The notes under the pieces: model-generated
Told to the model about the DNA's origin: nothing
The model's database searches: none
The model's input: the letters and a program-made list of their open reading frames with translations, nothing else
Made by a program: the position numbers and the translations under genes
Shown: positions 57,501 to 64,000 of the stretch, piece by piece
Layout of the letters: each line of letters begins with the position of its first letter
How positions within the stretch are numbered: the stretch's first letter is position 1
Source: Silene conica
Lineage: Eukaryota; Streptophyta; Magnoliopsida; Caryophyllales; Caryophyllaceae
Direction: 5' to 3'
Assembly (NCBI GenBank): GCA_029255685.2
Contig: CM055316.2
Coordinates: 69,765,237-69,829,236 of the forward strand
Length of the DNA: 64,000 bases

Positions 57501-57823
57501 AATATATTGCAGCCGCACTGGTATGTTCTCAACTTTTATGGTTAAAGCAACAGTTACATGATTATGGTGTTGATGTTGGATGTGTGCCTATCTTATGTGA
57601 TAATACGAGTGCTATAATTATATCTAAAAACCCAGCCCAGCACTCGAGGACCAAACATATTGAAATTAGACACCACTTTCTAAGAGACCATGTTGAAAAG
57701 AAAAATATATAATTGGAATTTTGTAGTACGGAAAAACAGTGGGCAGATATCTTCACTAAACCATTGGCTAGAGAACGCTTTGAGACTTTGCGATTGGAAA
57801 TTGGTTTAATCGGTGGCACCTAA
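54506..57823 (+). pseudogene. Pol polyprotein of copia element 3 (nearly intact, one late stop)
   Basis: The frame opens at 54506 with no ATG near its start, as expected for a part of a Gag-Pol polyprotein. Domains: protease [14 protein letters not shown] near 54560; GAG-pre-integrase LWHKRFGHI near 54955; integrase with D in HMDLCGPM, D in TDHGTEF and E in [13 protein letters not shown] with [26 protein letters not shown] and YVDD near 56880; RNase H with YSDADYAG and [14 protein letters not shown] at 57710-57712 cuts off the last 36 residues (LEFCSTEKQWADIFTKP...), which remain readable in frame up to TAA 57821-57823. This tail is conserved in copia RNase H, so activity may be reduced. A linker at 56027-56049 carries a variant of the gag dyad. 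Confidence 0.9.
56027..56049. repeat. Dyad in the integrase-RT linker, compensatory variant
   Basis: GTTACAGCT and AGCTGTAAC surround the same AATGA loop as in gag. Relative to the gag copies there is T-to-C in the left arm and A-to-G at the paired position of the right arm, so the 9-bp stem remains perfect. It encodes VTANEAVT. Confidence 0.92.
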
Positions 57824-58369
57824 TCAAATCTTAAAAGCAAAAATAACCCAATGATTGACTACGGTTTAGATGAGATTATATGACTGTGTCCGTATACTCC
57901 GCTGCATGTGTATGTATATATTTGATGATAAATTTTGTGATTACAGTTATATTATACGATTTACATATGAATGTGTGCACAATCGATCTCACAATAATAT
58001 TACGTCACATATTATAATTATCCCACAACATCCATATTACAATATATATACAAAATAATAATATTCAAATATTATAAAAACAAAAAATACTTACCTCAAA
58101 TTAAACACACAAAATGTGTGTAATGGTCCCCTTTAGCCACGTTTCCACCCAAGCAACCCCACACTCAACTGACACGTGCCCCCTACTACCCGTAGACCTT
58201 GACTTACCCCAACTCCCACATTATTACCCCAACTCCCTCAACTCACATTAACCATCCTCCATTATTACCAAAAACCATTAAAACTCAAAACCTCCAAAAC
58301 TCCATTAAAACCGTACCAAAATCTCACCACTTCTCGCCCCTTCAACCACCGTGTATCACCTCAACCACC
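57824..58369 (+). other. Spacer between pol and the third ORF of copia element 3
   Basis: AT-rich to 58100, then C/A-rich. The stop-free frame upstream of ATG 58370 reaches back to 58199 but has no ATG. No promoter or splice acceptor was identified with confidence. Confidence 0.5.
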
Positions 58370-59896
58370 ATGCCTCCATCTCGTGCCACCCGCTCTCATC
58401 AAAAGAAACCTTCCCCTCCTTCACCACCTTCGTCACCCCCACCGTCTCCAACACCCATAGCCACCGCCGCACCACCATCTGACAAAGGCAAACGACGAAA
58501 ACTCAACCGCTCATCTCCTTCCATCTCCGATGACATGCATGAAATGGGTTTTACATCTCAAAACCCGCGCCCTCTGTTTTCCGAGTATTCGATTGAAGCT
58601 ACTAGGGAGGGTCTTGAAAGAGTTCGAATGACCAAAAACGAAGGTATGTTGATCGAACGTGTCCTCCCTTATGCTATTCATGCGGGTCGTTATTACTCAC
58701 GGTCATGGGTCGAAAGTTCGAAATCTTTAGGTTTCTTTAAAGATTTCTTAAAATATCAGGGATGGGAGTACATTAGTAGCTTTTCGGGGTTAATTTTCCC
58801 TATTGAGATGGTTCAGTTTCTTGCTTCGGTTAAAAGGTGTGACAATGGCATTGTGGGTGTCGTGAATGGAAAGGATGTGGTCATAACTAAATCAGAGATT
58901 TGTGATATCTTCAAACTTGATCATGACGGGTTAAATCTTGACCCAAAGTTGGAGTGGAATGTAGTTTCTAAAGAACAAAAAATGGTGGTTAAGAAGTACT
59001 TTGATGCGGATGCCACCGAGGTAACACCCCTGCTCACTGTATCCTTTAACCCCAAATTGAAGTTCTTCTTGAATTTTTTGTGGAACACTGTGTTGCCTCG
59101 TCGGGGTGGTCGGGATAAGCTTGCTAGTGTCGAAGCCGTGATATTGTATAGTTGGTTGGAAGGACAGAAAGTCGACTTAGCTTCCTTATTATGTCACAAA
59201 ATTTGTCAAGTTTCGAATGTGGTTGTTAAGGAGAAGTTTTGCTCAACCGTCGACATTCCATATGGAATGTGGATATCCGAATTGTTGCTTAAAAAGGGTG
59301 TGGTAGATGATAGTAGTTTTGGAATTAAGCCAAAAGATGTTATGAATGATCGTTTGTTGAAACTAATGGGAATTTGTTTTGATGGGGTTGATCTCGCTTT
59401 TGGTAAGAACGAACCAACTCCGACCCCTTCACCATCTTTTGCGGGTCTTGAAGCCAAGATGGACAAAATACTTGGTTTCTGTGAAATCAAAAAGGAAAAG
59501 GATGAGGCTGGGGGTAGTTGTAAGAAGAGGAGTCGTGGATTTGAGGATGAGGTAAAAGAGTGGATGGAGAAAGTTGATAAACAATTGGTAAAGATTGGGT
59601 CAGAGGTCTCGGTTGTTTGCTCGGAGTTGCTAAGCATGAGTGACCGTCTCTCGTTTCTTGCTACTCAAGGGGGTGCTGTGGTTCGTGATCATGGTTTATT
59701 AAGGACGGATGCATCTCAAGCACTCGAAGCGGTTAAGGCATTATCTTTGAAAATTCTTAACTTCGAGTTGGCTCTCAATGCTCAAGGGAGGAATGTGTCG
59801 AGTTGTTTGGATCGGTTGGAGACACTCGAATTCCGTACCCGACCCGACTACGTCAATCCTTATGCCAAGAATCCGGGTTCAAGCTCTCGTTCTTGA
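58370..59896 (+). CDS. Third ORF of copia element 3, envelope-position protein of unknown function
   Basis: 508 residues from an ATG in good context (ACCACCATGC). The N-terminus is proline/serine-rich and basic with a nuclear-localisation-like KGKRRKLNRS near residue 45. A globular region at about 90-350 contains WEYISSFSGLIFPIEMVQFL, then VVNGKDVVITKSEICDIF and LPRRGGRDKLASVEAVILYS; this resembles the putative plant transposon protein domain (Pfam PF20167) found as an extra ORF in several plant LTR elements (from memory). The C-terminal part (about 370-495) is helical with coiled-coil character. I see no signal peptide and no convincing transmembrane helix, so the label envelope would rest on position alone. 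The ORF is in sense orientation and intact. Confidence 0.8.
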   Translation: MPPSRATRSHQKKPSPPSPPSSPPPSPTPIATAAPPSDKGKRRKLNRSSPSISDDMHEMGFTSQNPRPLFSEYSIEATREGLERVRMTKNEGMLIERVLPYAIHAGRYYSRSWVESSKSLGFFKDFLKYQGWEYISSFSGLIFPIEMVQFLASVKRCDNGIVGVVNGKDVVITKSEICDIFKLDHDGLNLDPKLEWNVVSKEQKMVVKKYFDADATEVTPLLTVSFNPKLKFFLNFLWNTVLPRRGGRDKLASVEAVILYSWLEGQKVDLASLLCHKICQVSNVVVKEKFCSTVDIPYGMWISELLLKKGVVDDSSFGIKPKDVMNDRLLKLMGICFDGVDLAFGKNEPTPTPSPSFAGLEAKMDKILGFCEIKKEKDEAGGSCKKRSRGFEDEVKEWMEKVDKQLVKIGSEVSVVCSELLSMSDRLSFLATQGGAVVRDHGLLRTDASQALEAVKALSLKILNFELALNAQGRNVSSCLDRLETLEFRTRPDYVNPYAKNPGSSSRS

Positions 59897-60579
59897 TGCT
59901 CCATACCCGTCCCTGTTTTCGTTGGATTAAGGTTGTGTTGTTGTTGTTTTGTTCAAAGTCTGGGGTGGACTTATAAACATTCTGTTATTATGGCCCAAAA
60001 TTTCCTTACCTGGCCCATTAAGGAATCCGAGGCCCTACTCCTTTTTGCCTCCCTCGGATTTCCTATTCCTACCATGGCCCAACCATTATCTTTTGTTTGT
60101 TGTGGCCCACATCTCTTGTTATTTTACCTTGGCCCATTATACACTAACCTAGCCAGGCCCATTTTCTTAAAACTCTCTTGTTCATAATTCGGCCCATTGG
60201 CTTAGTATTTTGGATTGCTTGTGTATATTTTTAACATTCCGTATGTGGTAATGTGATATTTTCTATGTTCACATCATTTCGACTCGTTTATATGCTTGCT
60301 TATGCTTCGTACGTATATTATTCTAGTCGTTTCATGTCTTTGTTCTCATCTTTTCGATGATGTCAAGAGGGGGAAATATGCGACTTAGATTAGAATTTGC
60401 CTAAGCTTGCTCCTTGTCGTAATTCATTGTCTCTTAGGGTCCTTAAAGGATATGGGATAGATAGAAGATAGAAACCCTAAGTGACTCTTTGCTATGAATG
60501 ACCCTTATTATATTGAGGGGGAACATACACTTAGACACGAAATCTAAGAGAGACTTGCCATCATCAAAAAGGGGGAATT
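59897..60579 (+). other. 3' untranslated region of copia element 3 with two polypurine tracts
   Basis: AGAGGGGGAAAT at about 60367-60378 and AAAAAGGGGGAATT at about 60566-60579. The second abuts the 3' LTR and is the functional primer; the first is the upstream copy typical of SIRE-like elements. The phrase GGCCCA(A/T) recurs several times at 59990-60195. No gene is seen. Confidence 0.75.
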
Positions 60580-62060
60580 TGTTGAACCATATATTCAAAT
60601 ATATATATAGTATATATGTTTATGTTTTGATAATGACAAGTCTAGCTATTTATATATTATATACTCGTATGTATAATCGTGTGCTAAGTGTACAGAACAT
60701 TAGTAACAAGATCTAATCAATCAAGTATAAAAGATTCAAGCATGTTAGTCAATGAATTGACTAAGTCGAAGATTGATAGAAGATCACAAGCGCGCATAAT
60801 GAACTAAAGTTATATTCGTCAACTATAGCTTTAGTACAAGATTGGTTCTAGTTATAGCCAGTAGCTATAACTCTATATCATGAAGAAATGATCAAGACTT
60901 ATGTGTGTTTTAGTTGAAACAATTGTTTCCTAATTTGTGTCGTGTAGGTATTAGTGTTTAAATGGTATTCTATTTAAATATAGAATTGTTAATCTTAATA
61001 GGATTATATAAAATATCTTTTAGTTAAATAAGAAATAAATAATTGTCTTATGAGATAATTATTTATTACTAAAATAAACTAAAGATTTTTTATATGATTT
61101 TAATTGTCAAAATATATAATCTAAGATTTAGTTTGTTTCGATTTTGGAAATTGTGTGATATGTCACATTACCATAAATCGTATAGGACATACTTAAATAA
61201 ATATTATGTATTTATTTAATGTCCTAAATAAACTGAGATTATATTATGGTAATATATTTTATTATCTTTGACATGATTTAGGAAGTTGATTTAATAAGGA
61301 TACTAATTATTTATTATATAAAGATCTTTCCTAAATATGAATTAGGAAATTAATTCCTTATATAATACATATAGTATATTATTAAATCTTTCCTAAATAT
61401 ATTAAGATTAGATTTAAGGTAGTATTACTAAAAGACTAGTTTTCTAGTTTAAGTAATATTCCTAAATCATCTAGGGTTTAAATTACCTAGATACATATTC
61501 TATATAAATAGACTACCATGATACATTGAAACACACGAAATACACAACACACATTCACGCATATCGAGAGAGAGCCGCCGATCATATTCTTCAAGTTCGA
61601 GCTTTTAAATTGTCATATCCGATTCAAGATTCAAGTGCTCAAGCATTGGTCTTATTCATTCAAGATTGTGACACCAAGAAAACATTGAAGACTTTATCTT
61701 ATTTACCTAAGATAGATTGAGTATTTAGCGGTACTCGTTGTAAGACAAATATTTAACGGTATTTGTCGTAGCTAGATATTTAACGGTATCTAGATTGAGT
61801 TGTGACTAACATCAAAGTCGCACGAGTAGGGTTGATAAAATTGTAATCCAGAGTTGGTACTAATTTTATTAATCGAGAATAGTGGACGTAGGTCTCAGAG
61901 TGTGAGACTGAACCACTTCAAAAATATCGTGTCTCTACTTTATTATTGCTCTACTCAACGATCATCATACAACTACACACACATCGAAGAAGATTCCGAA
62001 AAGAAGGCATACTCAATTCAACCCCCCCTTCTTGAGTATATCATATCAATAGACTCTTCA
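60580..62060 (+). repeat. 3' LTR of copia element 3
   Basis: 1481 bp, same sequence as 50619-52100 except one substitution and one C less in a C-run. It includes the second copies of the dyads and of the hairpin array (61695-61793). The target duplication ATGCC follows. Confidence 0.96.
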
Positions 62061-62065
62061 ATGCC

Positions 62066-64000
62066 ACCATCATCGTCTCTCTGTCCCTCGAAATGAGCTC
62101 ACTCCACACATCCTCCACCCACTCCCTCACCCGCTCATACCCATTAGTCGACCTCAACTCCAACCCCAAACCCTCCCAAATCCCATTCACCCACCCACAA
62201 CCCATAAGGTGTAAACCCGTTTCATGAGTATTAATACAAACTGGACAGCGCGGGTCTATGTCATTGACACGAGTAGCCAGGTTACTCTTTGTCGCGAGGG
62301 CTTCATTACAAAATTGCCAAATGAACGATTTTATTCTCGGCTAGACATTAGCACTCCAAATATGTGTCCACAGCCACTTCTCCTTCGCTCTATCAGACTG
62401 TCCATCCTCCTCTCCAAAGTCTCCAACTAAAGCTTTGTAAGCAGACCGTACTGAGTAGTTCCCATCTTTCTCAAGGTCCCAACACCAAGAATCTTCAGGT
62501 TTTGAAGTGCACACTCGCATATTCAAGATACGGTCATGCTCAAACGGTAGAAACAGAGCCCTTATCTTCGCCGTATTCCAGCCACTACCATCAACACGTA
62601 TCAGCTCAGCCACAATCATCGACTCGTCATTCATACCTCTCGGGGTCAGAATTCGTCTATTTTGCGCCCCACAAACCCAAGGATCAGACCAAACCTTAGT
62701 ACTGAGACCGTTCCCAATCCGTTTTCGAAGGCCCAGCTCGAGAACCTGACGTGCCTCCCATATCCCCCGCCAAGTATAACTTGGGTTAGACCCCAAACTA
62801 GCTTTCATATACGAACCCGATGCAAAGTATTTGCCTCCTAACACTCGTGCCATCAGACTTGTTCGATTCACGACCAACCTCCATGCTTGTTTTCCAAGAA
62901 GCGCCATATTGAAATCGTGGTAGTTTCGGAAACCAAGCCCCCCGAGACTCTTTGGACGACATAATTTATCCCAAGCTATCCACGGGATTTTTCTTTTACC
63001 CGGTTCTGCCCCCACCAAAATCTAGATACCATGGATCGTAGATCGTTACAAAAACTAAGTGGGAGTTTGAAGACACTCATCGCGAACGTAGGGATAGATT
63101 GGGCCACGGCCTTTATCAAACTTTCCCTACCGGCCTTCGTAAACAACTTCCCACGCCATTCCTGCAATTTCCTACTAATCTTTTCCTTGATCGTCCTCAC
63201 AATAGCTTGCTTTGATTGTCCCACAACGGTTGGTAGACCTAGGTACTTATCTTGCTCCTCAACGATGCGCACCCCAAGACACGCGGCCACCCTCTGCCTA
63301 GCAATCTCTTTCGTTCCCTTACTAAATGAAACCGTCGTCTTACTGTAGTTCACCAATTGTCCCGACACTTGCTCATAGCTATTAAGAATATCTTTAACCC
63401 GTCTCGCCTCCACCTCACTTGCCTTCACAAAGAAAATACTATCATCGGCGAACAAAAGATGGGCCACCATAGGTGCCTCCCTAGCCACTCGGATACCGTG
63501 AATAGTATTATTCTCCATCGCTCTCCTCATGAGCCCCGAAAGAACCTCAGCACACAACACAAATAAATATGGGGACAAAGGGTCCCCCTGGCGGATACCC
63601 CTACTAGGCCGAAAGGCCTCTGTCGGTTGCCCATTCACCATTATCGAGAAAGATACCGTTGACACACATGCCATAACTCGATTAACCCATCTGCTATCAA
63701 AGCCCATCCTGTGTAGAACTTGTTCCAAAAATCCCCATTCAACCCGATCGTAGGCCTTGGCCATATCCAGTTTTAAAGCCATATGTCCCGAATCACCTCT
63801 ATCATTTTTCATATGGTGGAATAGTTCGAACGCAACCAAAATGTTATCAGTAATTAAACGTCCTGGCGTGAATGCCGACTGGTTTTCCGAAACTATATCG
63901 CCCATAAACAGTTTAAGTCTATTCGCTAAGACTTTAGAGACAATTTTATATATGACATTGCATAGGCTTATAGGGCGGAACTCAGTAATTTTATCCGGCG
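62066..64000 (-). mobile_element. L1-type LINE ORF2: reverse transcriptase and zinc-knuckle-like region, partial
   Basis: Read right to left this encodes the LINE RT from the window edge: FRPISLCNVIYKIVSKVLANR, the SAFTPGRLITDN motif, KLDMAKAYDRVEW, RGIRQGDPLSPYLFVLC and the catalytic FADD box near 63440. The frame is shifted near 63000 (the reading then continues as KRKIPWIAWDKLC...). TAG at 62341 interrupts the following zf-RVT-like segment (IKSFIWQFCNEALATK, CPVC, H, C). The 5' part of ORF2 lies beyond the right edge. Removing copia element 3 restores continuity (MMVA to CWAIWE) with 50618. Two lesions make it inactive, and they need not be related to the copia insertion. Confidence 0.92.

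Larger units (their letters stand above)
50619..62060 (+). mobile_element. SIRE/Maximus-type Ty1/copia retrotransposon 3, very young
   Basis: An 11.4-kb element with nearly identical LTRs (50619-52100 and 60580-62060) and the perfect target duplication ATGCC (50614-50618 and 62061-62065) within a LINE. By eye the 1.48-kb LTRs differ by one substitution near the start (TTTATTC against TATATTC) and one C in a C-run, so insertion was very recent. Internal order: primer-binding site, gag (52188-54518), pol (from 54506), a third ORF (58370-59896), polypurine tracts. The large gag, an extra downstream ORF and the GAGGGGGAAAT motif point to the SIRE/Maximus lineage. Gag and pol are out of phase and pol has one stop near its end. 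Confidence 0.95.

Noticed and set aside
58199..58369. N-terminal extension of the third ORF
   Set aside because: It is open but lacks an ATG; composition is low-complexity, and the ATG at 58370 has a better context.

Overview
This window is nuclear DNA of a flowering plant, by gene content a eudicot. The host genes have many short exons with GT-AG introns, their products are plant-specific, and there is an intact eukaryotic tRNA-Asn gene. Much more than half of the 64 kb is transposable-element DNA. I cannot fix the family or genus from sequence alone.

Host genes. (1) 974-2673, minus: large first coding exon of a STELLO-type Golgi membrane protein; the rest of the gene lies beyond the left edge. 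(2) 26792-29419, plus: a five-exon gene for a small, basic, possibly winged-helix protein that I cannot name. (3) 30994-40277, minus: a 19-exon gene for a 1000-residue EFR3-like armadillo-type protein, with two small 5' UTR exons. (4) 45580-47122, minus: a two-exon stress-associated protein with two AN1 and two C2H2 zinc fingers. (5) 48976-49049, plus: tRNA-Asn(GTT). From memory, STELLO1, an EFR3-like gene and an AN1-C2H2 SAP gene also lie close together on Arabidopsis chromosome 2, so the gene order may be an old syntenic block inflated here by transposons.

Transposon layout. 4492-11128 is a degenerate Ty1/copia element (171-bp LTRs) split by a ~2-kb solo LTR. 11134-12269 is an old LTR-like fragment. 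12270-22760 is a second copia element on the minus strand (~1-kb LTRs), itself hit by a 1.57-kb solo LTR and a 559-bp hAT-type MITE. 22950-25690 holds remnants of three more retroelements. 41.6-44.3 kb is a graveyard of small DNA elements and a probable SINE. 49828-64000 is a minus-strand L1-type LINE split at 50618/62061 by a very young SIRE/Maximus-type copia element (50619-62060) with gag, pol and a third ORF.

Main discovery. Several of these unrelated LTRs carry short arrays of perfect hairpins whose loop sequence is constant while the stems differ from unit to unit and stay complementary: six units with loop CGTATAACGCACTGC at 8187-8425, four units with TTTA-type loops at 51734-51832 (repeated in the other LTR), and four or more units with ACYGTT/CCGT loops at 12838-13025. 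A related dyad (GTTATAGCT...AGCTATAAC) recurs in the SIRE LTR and inside its gag and pol coding sequence, once with compensatory changes in both arms, and a similar one is arrayed at 8.7-9.0 kb. GC-rich palindromes built on TCGA or GGCC cores stand just upstream of TATA boxes in two other LTRs. These variable-stem modules are what I would follow up first.
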